Positions 36,412-48,177 are shown, counted from the first letter of the stretch. The stretch: DNA of 64,000 nt from Sphingomonas paeninsulae (GCF_003660165.1 NZ_CP032829.1:992001-1056000), one strand, 5' to 3'. Numbers and translations are program-made. Notes: generated by a model from the letters alone, not told the origin.

Positions 36412-36990
36412 ATGAGCACCGATCCTATAACTCTGTTTTCCGAATGGCTTGTCGAAGCGGAGGCGAGCGAACCCAACGATCCCAATGCAGTCGCATTGGC
36501 AACAGCGAATGCAGAGGGCCAGCCCGCGGTTCGCATGGTTTTGTTGAAGGGTCATGATGCGACGGGCTTTATATTTTATACCAACCAGCAGAGTCGCAAG
36601 GCCGACGATCTGACAGCCGATCCAAAAGCGGCGCTCCTTTTTCACTGGAAATCGCTGCGCCGACAAGTTCGCGTCGAAGGCTCCGTGAGTGTTGTCGACG
36701 ACGCAACGGCTGACGCCTATTTCGCAAGTCGATCGCGCGTATCGCAGCTTGCCGCATGGGCTTCGGACCAATCACGCCCGTTGCCCGACCACGGCACGCT
36801 GAGCGCGCGGTTACAGGAAGTAACGCGGCGTTTTGAGGATATGGACGTGCCGCGCCCGCCGCATTGGTCGGGGTATCGTGTGAGCCCCACAAGCATCGAA
36901 TTCTGGCGCGACGGTGCGCACCGGCTCCATGAGCGGCGGTTGTTCACTCGTGAAGGCGATAGATGGAGCGAAGGATTGCTGTACCCGTGA
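36412..36990 (+). CDS. pdxH: Pyridoxamine 5'-phosphate oxidase
   Basis: Oxidises pyridoxamine or pyridoxine 5'-phosphate to pyridoxal 5'-phosphate using FMN. At 192 aa it is a short but complete PdxH. Motifs are RMVLLKGHDATGFIFYTN (FMN site), SLRRQVRVEGSV, and the C-terminal WSGYRVSPTSIEFWRDGAHRLHERR signature, recognisable by GYR-V-P-x-x-IEFW. It starts a four-gene plus-strand run (CDF transporter, PhzF-like, phosphatase) in which the junctions overlap or nearly do. It is divergent from the ATP-grasp gene. Confidence 0.95.
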   Translation: MSTDPITLFSEWLVEAEASEPNDPNAVALATANAEGQPAVRMVLLKGHDATGFIFYTNQQSRKADDLTADPKAALLFHWKSLRRQVRVEGSVSVVDDATADAYFASRSRVSQLAAWASDQSRPLPDHGTLSARLQEVTRRFEDMDVPRPPHWSGYRVSPTSIEFWRDGAHRLHERRLFTREGDRWSEGLLYP

Positions 36991-37901
36991 ACCGATCCAC
37001 TCTGACGACCCGCGCCGCCCTCGCCAGTGCTTCGGTTGCGCTTGGGCTGCTGGTCCTGAAGGGGTTTGCCGCACACGAGACCGGGTCGGTCGCGATGTTA
37101 GGGTCACTTGCCGACACCGGGCTGGACCTGATCGCATCGCTGGTAACTTTGTGGGGCGTTAGACTGGCATCTCAGCCTGCCGATAACGAACATCGGTTCG
37201 GACATGGCAAGGCAGAGGCGCTGGCAGCGCTGTTTCAGGTCTTCGTGATCGCGCTTTCCGGCGTGGCAATTTTTGCACGCGCTGTTCAGCAGTTGCTGGC
37301 AGGGCAGATCACCACGAACGCTGAATATGGCATCGGCGCTTCGGTGATCGCCATCGTCGCAACAGTCGGCTTGTTGGGTTATCAGAAGTTCGTGATCGCA
37401 CGGACAGGATCGGTCGCGATCGGGGCCGACCATGTTCATTATCAGTCGGACGTGTTGCTGAACATCGCCGTTATCGCCGCGCTGGCGATCGATCAATATG
37501 GCGGCATCAAAGGGGCCGATCCGCTGTTTGGCATCGTAATTGCGCTGTGGTTGATGTGGGGGGCGTGGCGGGCGTCGGCCCAGGCGGTCGATCAGTTGAT
37601 GGACAAGGAATGGCCCGCCGAACGCCGTGCCGCTTTCCTGAAAGTGGCGGAACAACATCCCGAATTGGTTGGTATTCACGACCTGCGAACGCGGACAAGT
37701 GGGACGCATGATTTCGTCCAGTTCCATGTTTGGATGGACCCGAAAATGACACTCGACGACGCGCACCGCGTGATGGACGAGGTGGAGGAGAAGCTGATGC
37801 TGGCATTTCCGGGAACCGAGATCCTAATCCACCCCGATCCGGAGGGCCATGTCGATCGTATGAGCCTGCCAATGGAACGGTTTACGGAGACGATACATTG
37901 A
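36987..37901 (+). CDS. Cation diffusion facilitator transporter (FieF/ZitB-like)
   Basis: A 304-aa inner-membrane metal efflux protein (Zn2+, Fe2+ or related). It has about six membrane helices. The metal-site aspartates D43 and D47 lie in SLADTGLD, the HRFGHGKAEALAAL motif follows near residue 70, and a cytoplasmic C-terminal domain ends with HPDPEGHVD. I use the GTG at 36987, which overlaps the pdxH stop (GTGA). An ATG at 36963 in frame is possible but would overlap pdxH by 28 bp. The specific metal cannot be deduced. Confidence 0.9.
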   Translation: MNRSTLTTRAALASASVALGLLVLKGFAAHETGSVAMLGSLADTGLDLIASLVTLWGVRLASQPADNEHRFGHGKAEALAALFQVFVIALSGVAIFARAVQQLLAGQITTNAEYGIGASVIAIVATVGLLGYQKFVIARTGSVAIGADHVHYQSDVLLNIAVIAALAIDQYGGIKGADPLFGIVIALWLMWGAWRASAQAVDQLMDKEWPAERRAAFLKVAEQHPELVGIHDLRTRTSGTHDFVQFHVWMDPKMTLDDAHRVMDEVEEKLMLAFPGTEILIHPDPEGHVDRMSLPMERFTETIH

Positions 37902-38689
37902 AACTGCCATTCGTTCAGATCGACGCTTTTGCGGACCGGCCCTTTACCGGCAATCCAGCGGCGGTGATGCCGTTGGAGGCGTGGTTGCCCGACGAGGTGT
38001 TGCAAGCGATCGCTGCCGAGAACAACCTTGCCGAAACCGCGTTTATCTTGCCCACGATGGGAGATGCGGATTTCGAATTACGCTGGTTTACGCCCGTCGC
38101 CGAAGTCGTGATGTGTGGCCATGCAACATTGGCAAGCGGGCATTATGTGCTGTCGAAGGACGCCGCGCTGGGGGGCGTACGGTTTCGGACGCGGAAAGCC
38201 GGGGTTTTATCGGTGGCGCGCGACGGGGTCGGCTATGCGCTGAGCCTGCCCGCGTGGAAGCCTTCGCCCAAGGCAATGCCGGAATTTCTGGCGGCGCTGG
38301 GGGTAGAGTCAGCGGTCGAAACCCTTTGGCACGAAAACCGATATGGGGTGGTCGTGCTGGAAAATGCTGCCGCCGTGCGGGCTGTCGCTCCTGATTTTCC
38401 GGCGCTGGCGGTTCCGGGCGACTGGCTGACCATTGTGACCGCGCCGGGCGACGACACCGACATCATCAGTCGTGCCTTTGCTCCGGGCGCGGGAATTGAC
38501 GAAGACCCAGTGACGGGGTCCGCCCATGCGGTCGTCGTGCCTTATTGGGCGGAACGGCTGGGACGGGATCGGATGACGGCGTTTCAGGCTTCGGCACGGG
38601 GCGGCTATCTGGATTGCACGCTGACAGGAGACCGGGTGGTGCTCGGCGGCAAATGCGTGACGGTGATCGAGGGCGTGTTTTCGGTTTGA
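37898..38689 (+). CDS. PhzF family isomerase/epimerase
   Basis: A 263-aa protein with the diaminopimelate-epimerase-like two-domain fold of the PhzF family. The catalytic glutamate is E46 in NNLAETAFI; the family motifs RWFTPVAEVVMCGHATLAS and IDEDPVTGSAHAVVVPYW are intact. PhzF acts in phenazine synthesis, but most family members in non-phenazine bacteria have unknown substrates, and no phz genes are here. The start is a TTG at 37898 overlapping the CDF stop (TTGA). Confidence 0.9.
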   Translation: MKLPFVQIDAFADRPFTGNPAAVMPLEAWLPDEVLQAIAAENNLAETAFILPTMGDADFELRWFTPVAEVVMCGHATLASGHYVLSKDAALGGVRFRTRKAGVLSVARDGVGYALSLPAWKPSPKAMPEFLAALGVESAVETLWHENRYGVVVLENAAAVRAVAPDFPALAVPGDWLTIVTAPGDDTDIISRAFAPGAGIDEDPVTGSAHAVVVPYWAERLGRDRMTAFQASARGGYLDCTLTGDRVVLGGKCVTVIEGVFSV

Positions 38690-38695
38690 AGGGTT

Positions 38696-39181
38696 ATGCG
38701 CGTGAACGATTCCATTGAGATACTGAACTGGAGCCGCTTGAGCGACGCGATCACGACGTCGGGTCAACCGACGGAAGCGCAACTCGCTGCGATTCATGAT
38801 CTGGGCGTGGTTGAGGTGGTGAACCTCGGTCTGCATACGCATGAGAAGGCGTTAGCGGATGAAGCTGCTACTGTGGTCGGACTGGGGATGACTTACACGC
38901 ATATTCCTGTGGATTTCAGCAACCCCGTCGAGGCGGACTATCAGCGATTCTGCGATGTGATGGCGGCGGTTGGCGAGCGAACGGTTCATGTACACTGTAT
39001 CGTGAATGCTCGGGTGACAGCCTTTTTCTATCGATATCAAACCGAAGTTCTGGGGATCGGAGAAGCCAAAGCGCGGGCCATGATGGAAAAGGTCTGGCGA
39101 CCCGGCAGAGTATGGGCGGCTTTCATCGGCGACGATGGCGCAGCGAATCGTGAGCATCAATATGCACGGCGGGATTATTAG
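38696..39181 (+). CDS. Protein tyrosine phosphatase-like protein (CX4R loop)
   Basis: A 161-aa phosphatase-fold protein. The N-terminal half (SDAITTSGQPTEAQLAAIHDLGV) matches the DSP/beta-lactamase-hydrolase-like phosphatase family (DUF442 type). The P-loop is HCIVNAR: nucleophile C101, and R106 after four residues rather than the five of classical CX5R phosphatases, as seen in this family. It ends the pdxH run, 6 bp after the PhzF gene. Whether its substrate is a protein is unknown. Confidence 0.82.
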   Translation: MRVNDSIEILNWSRLSDAITTSGQPTEAQLAAIHDLGVVEVVNLGLHTHEKALADEAATVVGLGMTYTHIPVDFSNPVEADYQRFCDVMAAVGERTVHVHCIVNARVTAFFYRYQTEVLGIGEAKARAMMEKVWRPGRVWAAFIGDDGAANREHQYARRDY

Positions 39182-39197
39182 CGCACGTTTCGCGCTC

Positions 39198-39779
39198 CTA
39201 TCCCACAAACTCCGCCAATAATGTATTTGCGCGTGGGCCGTCCCAGTCCATCCCGCCGATAACGCGCCACACTTCCTTACCCTTGGCGTCGTACAGTATC
39301 GTAGTGGGCAACATCCCGCTGGCATAGGCAAAGCCCAGCGCGTTGGGGCCATCGCGGTAAAGCACCAGATGTGGAAGGGGATGCGCTGCCCACCAGCCGG
39401 GAACAGGATCAACAGCCTGTTTCGTATCGTCCTGATTGACCACCAGAACCTGCAATTTGGCCCCAGCGCGGACGGCGAGGCGGTCGAGTGAGGGCAGTTC
39501 CTTCACGCATGGGCCGCACCATGTCGCCCACAAATTGACGATAAAAGGCTTGCCGATGAACGCGGAAAGGGTCGTGGGCTTGCCGTCGGGACCGTTGAAG
39601 GACTCTGTCGGAGGAGCCTTCCCACGCTGGCTGATGTCGAGCGTCCCTGCGGCCTCGGGTTCGGTTGGTTTTGCAGAATCCGCGACGTTGGCTTGCGGGG
39701 CGGTGTTGGTTTGCCTATCGCACGCGGCGAGCAAGGCAAGCGGGAGAAGAGCGATTACGGCGCGCAAGAGCGACTCCAA
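39198..39779 (-). CDS. TlpA-like thiol-disulfide reductase, lipoprotein
   Basis: A thioredoxin-fold protein of about 193 aa. A signal with lipobox LLAAC ends near residue 20, so it is probably a lipoprotein facing the periplasm. The redox motif is WCGPC (in [15 protein letters not shown]), with the cis-Pro in [10 protein letters not shown]. Periplasmic reductases of this kind maintain cytochrome or other thiols. I place the start at the TTG at 39779; there is no ATG in a good position unless the gene overlaps argH. The start faces the argH ATG with 4 bp between. Confidence 0.85.
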   Translation of the reverse strand: MESLLRAVIALLPLALLAACDRQTNTAPQANVADSAKPTEPEAAGTLDISQRGKAPPTESFNGPDGKPTTLSAFIGKPFIVNLWATWCGPCVKELPSLDRLAVRAGAKLQVLVVNQDDTKQAVDPVPGWWAAHPLPHLVLYRDGPNALGFAYASGMLPTTILYDAKGKEVWRVIGGMDWDGPRANTLLAEFVG

Positions 39780-39783
39780 TGCA

Positions 39784-41160
39784 ATGTGGGGCGGGCGCTT
39801 CTCCGAAGGCCCGGATGCAGTCATGCGTGCGATAAATGCCTCGCTGCCATTCGACAAGCGTTTGTGGCGGCAGGACATTGCAGGGTCACAGGCCCATGTC
39901 GCCATGCTCGGTGCGCAAGGGATATTGTCCGTCGCCGATGCAAAGACGATTTCGGATGGTTTGGCGGCGGTCGCGGCCGAGTATGAGGTCGATGGCCCAC
40001 CCGACGACCTGAGCCTTGAAGATATTCACATGGCAACCGAAGCACGGCTGGCCGAACTGATCGGTCCCGTTGCAGGGCGATTGCATACGGCACGGTCGCG
40101 GAACGATCAGGTTGCGACCGATTTCCGGCTCTGGGTGCGTGATGCGATCGATCAAACCGATGCTGGCTTGCGAGCTTTGCAAGAGGCTTTGGTTGGCCGT
40201 GCGGACGAGCACGCCGAGACAGTAATGCCGGGCTTCACCCATTTGCAGAGCGCGCAGCCGGTCACTCTGGGTCATCATCTGATGGCATATTTTGAGATGT
40301 TTGCGCGCGACCGTTCGCGGTTTGCCGATGCGCGAGCACGGTTGAATCGGTCCCCTTTGGGGGCTGCGGCGCTGGCGGGAACGGGGTTTGCGATTGATCG
40401 CGCGGCGACGGCGGCGGCGATGGGTTTCGATGGACCGACCTCAAATTCTCTGGACAGCGTTTCGGATCGCGATTTCGCCATCGAATATCTGACGGCGGCG
40501 GCGCAAGCGTCGTTGCATTTGTCGCGGCTGGCGGAGGAATTCGTGATCTGGGCGTCGCAGCCGTTCGGGTTCATCGCATTACCGGATCAGTGGTCGACGG
40601 GGTCATCGATCATGCCGCAGAAGCGTAATCCCGATGCAGCGGAACTGGTGCGCGGGCATAGCGGGCGGATCATCGGTTGCCTGACCGCGCTGATGGTGAC
40701 GATGAAGGGCCTCCCGCTCGCCTATTCGAAGGATATGCAGGACGATAAGCCGCCGGTTTTCGAGGCACATGACCTGCTGGAACTGTCGCTTGCGGCGATG
40801 GCTGGAATGGTCGGCAGCGTAACGTTTCGCGCTGATCGGATGCGGGCGCTGGCGGAAAGTGGCTTTGCGACGGCGACCGATCTGGCCGACTGGCTGGTGC
40901 GGGAGGCAGACGTTCCGTTCCGCGAGGCACACCATATTACTGGGCGCGCGGTGAAGGCCGCCGAAGACCGGGCTTGCGGGCTGGCCGATCTGCCGCTCGA
41001 CGTATTGCAAGAGATCGACGCGCGGATCGACGAGCGGGTGTTCGGCGTGCTGACGGTCGATGCTTCGGTGGCCAGCCGTACCAGTCATGGTGGAACCGCG
41101 CCGGTGCGCGTAAGAGAAGCTGTTGCTGCGGCACGTGTTTCGCTAGGGACGCACACATGA
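39784..41160 (+). CDS. argH: Argininosuccinate lyase
   Basis: Cleaves argininosuccinate to arginine and fumarate, the last step of arginine synthesis. The 458-aa enzyme opens with [11 protein letters not shown], the standard start, and has the fumarase-superfamily signature [11 protein letters not shown] (about residues 275-285) with the catalytic serine, and [15 protein letters not shown]. The frame is open far upstream, but 39784 is fixed by this start. Its promoter must lie inside the divergent tlpA gene. The stop overlaps the lipoprotein start by 4 bp. Confidence 0.95.
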   Translation: MWGGRFSEGPDAVMRAINASLPFDKRLWRQDIAGSQAHVAMLGAQGILSVADAKTISDGLAAVAAEYEVDGPPDDLSLEDIHMATEARLAELIGPVAGRLHTARSRNDQVATDFRLWVRDAIDQTDAGLRALQEALVGRADEHAETVMPGFTHLQSAQPVTLGHHLMAYFEMFARDRSRFADARARLNRSPLGAAALAGTGFAIDRAATAAAMGFDGPTSNSLDSVSDRDFAIEYLTAAAQASLHLSRLAEEFVIWASQPFGFIALPDQWSTGSSIMPQKRNPDAAELVRGHSGRIIGCLTALMVTMKGLPLAYSKDMQDDKPPVFEAHDLLELSLAAMAGMVGSVTFRADRMRALAESGFATATDLADWLVREADVPFREAHHITGRAVKAAEDRACGLADLPLDVLQEIDARIDERVFGVLTVDASVASRTSHGGTAPVRVREAVAAARVSLGTHT

Positions 41161-41395
41161 AAGCTGTTTTCGCTCTTGCCCTGATCGTCGCGCTGTCGGC
41201 GTGTGGTTCGCGCCAGAGGTTGAAACCGGAGGCTGGGCACAGCCTGCCCCAGAAACCCTATGCGGCGAAGACCGTGCCGACGCCTGAACAATTGATGACA
41301 CCGACTAATCAGGCCAGACCGCAGCGGATCGACGAACTGCTGTCCCATTCGGAAAAGCGCAAAGCCGATCCGTTCGACCTCCCCCACCGGGCTGA
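41157..41395 (+). CDS. LptM-like small lipoprotein (single-base frameshift at the 3' end)
   Basis: A small lipoprotein with a signal and lipobox at residues about 10-17 (VALSAC). The rest is hydrophilic and Pro-rich with [22 protein letters not shown], a pattern I know from small lipoproteins between argH and lysA in sphingomonads (LptM/YifL-like). As written, the frame has no stop and fuses to lysA. Adding one C to the run at 41381-41385 gives DLPPPG and a stop at 41393-41395, five bases before the lysA ATG, for about 79 aa. I take the fusion as a sequence artefact. LptM assists LPS transport assembly; that role is inferred. Confidence 0.75.
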
Positions 41396-41399
41396 ATTT

Positions 41400-42662
41400 A
41401 TGAACCATTTCGATTACCGTAACGGCATCCTCCACTGCGAGGATGTGCCGCTAACCGACATTGCGCGCCATGTCGGGACACCTGTTTACGTCTACTCACG
41501 TGCGACGCTGGAACGCCACGCGCAGGTCTTTCAGAAAGCCGTGGCCCAGGCAGGGAAGGTCGATGTCGCATTTGCGGTAAAGGCTAATCCCAACCTTGCA
41601 GTGCTGCGAGTATTGGCTCGGGAAGGCATGGGCGCGGACGTTGTTTCGGGGGGCGAACTGGAACGCGCACTGGCCGCAGGCATGGCACCGGAGCGGATCG
41701 TCTTCTCGGGAGTGGGCAAAACCGGAGTCGAACTGGCGCAGGGGCTGGATCGCGACATCGGCCAGTTCAATATCGAATCCGAAGAAGAAGGCATGGAACT
41801 GGCGGCAATCGCCGCGGCAAAGGGGCTGGTCGCGGATGCCGTGTTGCGGGTTAATCCCGATGTGGACGCCGGCACGCATGCAAAGATTTCGACGGGCAAG
41901 GCTGAGAACAAGTTTGGCGTTCCGATCGGTCACGCGATTGCGATTTACACGCGGCTGGCGGCGCTTCCCGGCCTGAATATGCGCGGCGTTGCACTGCATA
42001 TCGGGTCGATGCTGGAAAATCTGGAGCCGCTGGCGGCGGCATTCGGTCGGATCGGCACGCTGGTCGAAACGATCCGGAGTGGCGGGCTATCGGTTAGTCA
42101 CGTCGATCTGGGCGGCGGCCTTGGTGTGCCGTATCGCCCTGGCGAGAATCCACCGACGCCGGAGGATTACGGCGCGATGGTGGCGCGCGTAACCAAGGGC
42201 TGGGACGTGACCCTGATGTTCGAGCCGGGCCGCGTGATCGTCGGCAATGCGGGCGTATTGCTGACCAGCGTAATCCGCGTGAAGCCGGGCATCCAGCATC
42301 CGTTTGTGATCGTCGATGCGGCGATGAACGATCTGGCACGACCAGCGCTTTACGATGCTTATCACCATTTCGACCCTGTCGCCCAGACGCGCGAAATGAT
42401 GACAGCCAATATCGTGGGGCCTGTTTGCGAGAGTGCCGACACCTTCGCGATGGCGCGTGAGTGCGGTGCGGTGCGGGCGGGCGATCTGGCGGTGTTCCGG
42501 ACGGCGGGCGCTTATGGCGCGACGATGGCGAGCACTTACAACAGCCGCGCGCTGGTGCCCGAAGTGCTGGTCGACGGTGGACGGTACGCCGTCGTTGCCG
42601 ACCGGATTGCGGCGGCGACGATCATGGGTGCGGAGCGTGTGCCCGAGTGGTTGATGTCCTGA
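41400..42662 (+). CDS. lysA: Diaminopimelate decarboxylase
   Basis: Decarboxylates meso-diaminopimelate to lysine using PLP. The 420-aa enzyme starts MNHFDYRNG, the sphingomonad form. The PLP lysine is in VDVAFAVKANPN (about residue 60), with GADVVSGGEL, VALHIGSMLENLEP and the C-terminal CESADTFAMARE and GAYGATMASTYNSR motifs. The upstream lipoprotein frame reads into it only because of a suspected missing base, and the ATG at 41400 is the natural start. Confidence 0.95.
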   Translation: MNHFDYRNGILHCEDVPLTDIARHVGTPVYVYSRATLERHAQVFQKAVAQAGKVDVAFAVKANPNLAVLRVLAREGMGADVVSGGELERALAAGMAPERIVFSGVGKTGVELAQGLDRDIGQFNIESEEEGMELAAIAAAKGLVADAVLRVNPDVDAGTHAKISTGKAENKFGVPIGHAIAIYTRLAALPGLNMRGVALHIGSMLENLEPLAAAFGRIGTLVETIRSGGLSVSHVDLGGGLGVPYRPGENPPTPEDYGAMVARVTKGWDVTLMFEPGRVIVGNAGVLLTSVIRVKPGIQHPFVIVDAAMNDLARPALYDAYHHFDPVAQTREMMTANIVGPVCESADTFAMARECGAVRAGDLAVFRTAGAYGATMASTYNSRALVPEVLVDGGRYAVVADRIAAATIMGAERVPEWLMS

Positions 42663-42708
42663 CAGTGGTGGTTAGTGCTGGCGTGATCGCTATTTCGCTG
42701 TAGGACTT

Positions 42709-43059
42709 TTAGAGGCGCAGTCCGAAGCGTGGGCCGATGAATACCATGGCGAGATAGAGCGCGATTGTGAGCAGGCAGCCGGCACTAAGAGCACTCCAGA
42801 ACCCGAAACCGTGACGTAAAAGGTACGGAATCAGCAGAAACATCGGCAAAGAGGGTATTACGTACCAGAAAGTGGCTCCGGCATGGGCCGCCATGCGCGT
42901 GGCATCATGCGTATCGCGCCACAGCCAGATCATGCCGAGTATCGAGACGAGCGGGAGCGAGGCCACAAGCGCACCGGCCGTCGGGCTGCGTTTCGCGATT
43001 TCAGAGATCAACGCGATGATGACCCCGGATATCAACGCCTTGATCATGAGATAGAGCAT
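42709..43059 (-). CDS. DUF3147 family membrane protein
   Basis: A 116-aa protein with four hydrophobic segments, matching DUF3147 (MIKALISGVIIALISEIAKRSP near the N-terminus and MVFIGPRFGLRL at the end). It is probably an inner-membrane protein. The start could be 43059 (MLYLMIK) or the ATG at 43047. Function unknown. It is convergent with lysA and divergent from the siroheme synthase gene. Confidence 0.82.
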   Translation of the reverse strand: MLYLMIKALISGVIIALISEIAKRSPTAGALVASLPLVSILGMIWLWRDTHDATRMAAHAGATFWYVIPSLPMFLLIPYLLRHGFGFWSALSAGCLLTIALYLAMVFIGPRFGLRL

Positions 43060-43124
43060 GACCCGCCTAAAGCATTTTGCGCGGCAACTTGCTACCGGTT
43101 CGGTTCTTAGGCAGTCCGGCACCA

Positions 43125-43883
43125 ATGCACAGTCTCCCGATATTTGTTCACCTTGACGGTCGCCCGGTCATTCTGATCGGCGAGGGCGAAGCTGCCGATG
43201 CGAAGCGGCGGGTGTTGGAGCGCGCAGGAGCTGTAGTCATTTCTGAAGGCACTGCGGCGCTGGCTGTCGTGGCGCTGGAAGACGATGCGGAGGCAGAAGC
43301 CGCCGTGGCCGCATTGAAAGCGCGGGGGATATTGGTGAACGCTGTCGATCGCCCGGCACTATGCGATTTTACCCTGCCCGCCATCGTCGATCGCGACCCT
43401 GTCCTGATTGCAATTGGAACCGGCGGCGCTTCGGCGGGACTCGCGAAGATCCTGCGTCAGCGAATCGAAGTTTTGTTGCCGCCCACCGTGGGTCCATTGG
43501 CGCGGGCTTTGTCTGCGGCCCGCGCAGCGATAAGGGCACGATGGCCCGATGCAGGGCAACGGCGGCGCGCACTGGATGCGGCGCTGGCGGCGGGCGGTAT
43601 GCTCGATCCGGTGGCCGGAACGCATGACGTCGCTGCGTGGTTAAAGTCCGACGTGGAGACGGGGGACCGGACGATGACCATTTGCCTGACATCGCCCGAT
43701 CCCGACGACCTGACGCTGAAACAGGCGCGCTTGCTGGGCGAGGCCGACCGCGTCTATGCCGCCCCTGATGTTCCGCCCGTTATCCTTGCCCGCGCCCGCG
43801 CCGATGCCGTTAGGATGAGCGGTCCTCCCTCCTCCTCTCCGGGTCCGGGATTGACCCTCACCATCGAAATGGCCGCTTCATGA
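43125..43883 (+). CDS. Precorrin-2 dehydrogenase/sirohydrochlorin ferrochelatase (CysG N-terminal type)
   Basis: A 252-aa siroheme synthase-like protein that oxidises precorrin-2 with NAD+ and inserts iron. The Rossmann motif is VILIGEGEAADAKRR (residues 14-28), with the family ALCDFTLPAIVDRDPVLIAIGTGGASAGLAKILR block around 90-125, shortened here to its key FxxPAxVxRxxxxIAIxTxGxSPxLA residues. There is no uroporphyrinogen methyltransferase domain, so it corresponds to CysG-N/Met8. The start MHSLPIF at 43125 is preferred. The stop overlaps the zntB start by 4 bp. Confidence 0.87.
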   Translation: MHSLPIFVHLDGRPVILIGEGEAADAKRRVLERAGAVVISEGTAALAVVALEDDAEAEAAVAALKARGILVNAVDRPALCDFTLPAIVDRDPVLIAIGTGGASAGLAKILRQRIEVLLPPTVGPLARALSAARAAIRARWPDAGQRRRALDAALAAGGMLDPVAGTHDVAAWLKSDVETGDRTMTICLTSPDPDDLTLKQARLLGEADRVYAAPDVPPVILARARADAVRMSGPPSSSPGPGLTLTIEMAAS

Positions 43884-44833
43884 GCGCACGCAATTATGTC
43901 GTTACCGGAAACAATGCCGCGGCAGTAGGACGCGACGAAGCCACCGCCGCAATGGGAACCGCGGATCTGGTCTGGGTTCATCTCGACGGGAACGACCCCG
44001 CATCACTCGACTGGCTGAACACGCAGGATCTGCCGAATATCGTCGTCAACGCGCTGATTGCCACCGAGACGCGCCCACGCACCGATCTGGTCGATGGCGG
44101 TGCAATCCTGAACATGCGCGGGCCGGGCGAAGAGGCTGCGGATTTCACCGATATGCTGACTTCGGTTCGGATATGGGCATCGCATAAGCGCGTCATTTCG
44201 CTGACGATGCGCGATCTGATGGCGCTGGAAACACTGGATCAGGACATATTGGCGGGAAAAATCCTCGATCCCGGCGATCTGGTCTGCGTACTGGCGACTA
44301 CGATCACCGCCGAACTCGATCCCGATGTGGCCGAACTCGGCGACACGCTGGACGATTGCGAGGAACTGTTCGACGCCAAAAACGCGTTTTCGATGCGCCG
44401 GACCATTGCGGCGACGCGGGCAAAGGCCATTGCCTATCGCCGGTTCGTCGCGCCTCAACGGCAGGCGCTGGAAAAGCTGGCCCGAATCGACGCCGCGTGG
44501 TTGACCGACGACGATCGCGCGCATCTGGGCGAAGCTGCGGATCGTGCAGCGCGCATGGCCGAGGAGCTTGAGGCGATACGCGAACGTTCGGCGCTGATGC
44601 ACGAACAACTGACCGATTTACGCGCGGAATTGATCGACACGCGCAGTCTGGTGATTTCAGTGGTGGCGCTGGTGTTCCTGCCGCTGACGTTTTTGACCGG
44701 GCTGCTCGGCATGAACGTCGATGGCATACCCTATGCCCACGAACCCTGGGCTTTCATGACTGTCTGCGCAGTCTGTATCGCAGTAGCCGTCGCCGTCGGC
44801 GCTTATTTTATCCGTGCCAAGTGGTTTCGCTGA
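43880..44833 (+). CDS. CorA-family zinc/magnesium transporter (ZntB-like)
   Basis: A 317-aa membrane transporter. Residues about 1-255 form the cytoplasmic funnel with a long helix, followed by two C-terminal membrane helices. The pore motif GMNVDGIPY is present (about residue 275; the usual ZntB form is GMNVGG), with the conserved FLPLTFLTGLLG helix before it. ZntB moves Zn2+ in a proton-linked manner; CorA moves Mg2+, so the metal is not certain. Its 3' end overlaps the convergent receiver gene by 26 bp. Confidence 0.88.
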   Translation: MSARNYVVTGNNAAAVGRDEATAAMGTADLVWVHLDGNDPASLDWLNTQDLPNIVVNALIATETRPRTDLVDGGAILNMRGPGEEAADFTDMLTSVRIWASHKRVISLTMRDLMALETLDQDILAGKILDPGDLVCVLATTITAELDPDVAELGDTLDDCEELFDAKNAFSMRRTIAATRAKAIAYRRFVAPQRQALEKLARIDAAWLTDDDRAHLGEAADRAARMAEELEAIRERSALMHEQLTDLRAELIDTRSLVISVVALVFLPLTFLTGLLGMNVDGIPYAHEPWAFMTVCAVCIAVAVAVGAYFIRAKWFR

Positions 44834-45395
44834 GCGCCTGATATTGCTGTTGAAGCTCGCGGTGCGCGGCTTCGGCTTCGGCGAGTTCGGCGCGGACTTC
44901 GCTCAATTCGACGGCGCGGTGAGCGATTCGCGCGTCGAGCGCGGCGTTGGCGCGGCGCAGTCCTTCGAGTGTGCGCGCACGGTCCAGTAATCGTTCGATA
45001 CGGGCACCCAGTGTATCGAAATCAAATGGTTTGACGACATGATCGTCGGCCCCGGCTCCAAGTGCGTCGATTGCGGCCCCCGGATCGCTGCGCGCGGTAA
45101 TCATCAGGACAGGCATATACCGCGTCATCGGCTCGGCGCGGATTTCACCCAAAACCGAGATGCCCGACATCAGAGGCATCGTCATATTGAGAATCATCAG
45201 GTCGAAACGTTGCGCCTGAATCATATCGAGCGCGGTAATCGGGCCGTCGACCAGCGTCGTCGCATATCCCATGCGCGTCAGTCGAAGACCCATCACCGAA
45301 AGGTTGGTGCGGTTGTCATCGACAACGATAATCTCTCCGCGACCGGTCGCGGGATTGGTCTGGGGCAGGCTAGGGAGAAATTTGTCCATGAACAT
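44808..45395 (-). CDS. Response-regulator receiver protein lacking the phosphoacceptor Asp
   Basis: A 195-aa protein with a receiver domain (residues about 20-140) and a C-terminal coiled coil (about 145-190, with RAELAEAEAAHRELQQQYQ). The acidic pair D26/D27, T100 and K122 are in place, but the phosphoacceptor position, normally Asp in LDM, is N70 in LILNMTMP-type sequence (ILNMTMP). A normal phosphorylation switch is therefore not expected. The coiled coil suggests dimerisation or a histidine-kinase-like linker. No output domain is fused. The gene lies downstream of ppc on the same strand and overlaps zntB at the 3' ends. Confidence 0.85.
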   Translation of the reverse strand: MFMDKFLPSLPQTNPATGRGEIIVVDDNRTNLSVMGLRLTRMGYATTLVDGPITALDMIQAQRFDLMILNMTMPLMSGISVLGEIRAEPMTRYMPVLMITARSDPGAAIDALGAGADDHVVKPFDFDTLGARIERLLDRARTLEGLRRANAALDARIAHRAVELSEVRAELAEAEAAHRELQQQYQALSETTWHG

Positions 45396-45449
45396 AAGCT
45401 AGACGGAACTGGTTAACACGACGTTGCCTTAATCGTCGTTTTGACGGGT

Positions 45450-48113
<2,664 letters not shown>

Positions 48114-48177
48114 GCCTCATGCTGCACTGCACCGGCAAACCGGTCAATCGTATCTGCGGGGCGATTTGCTTTCGTGA

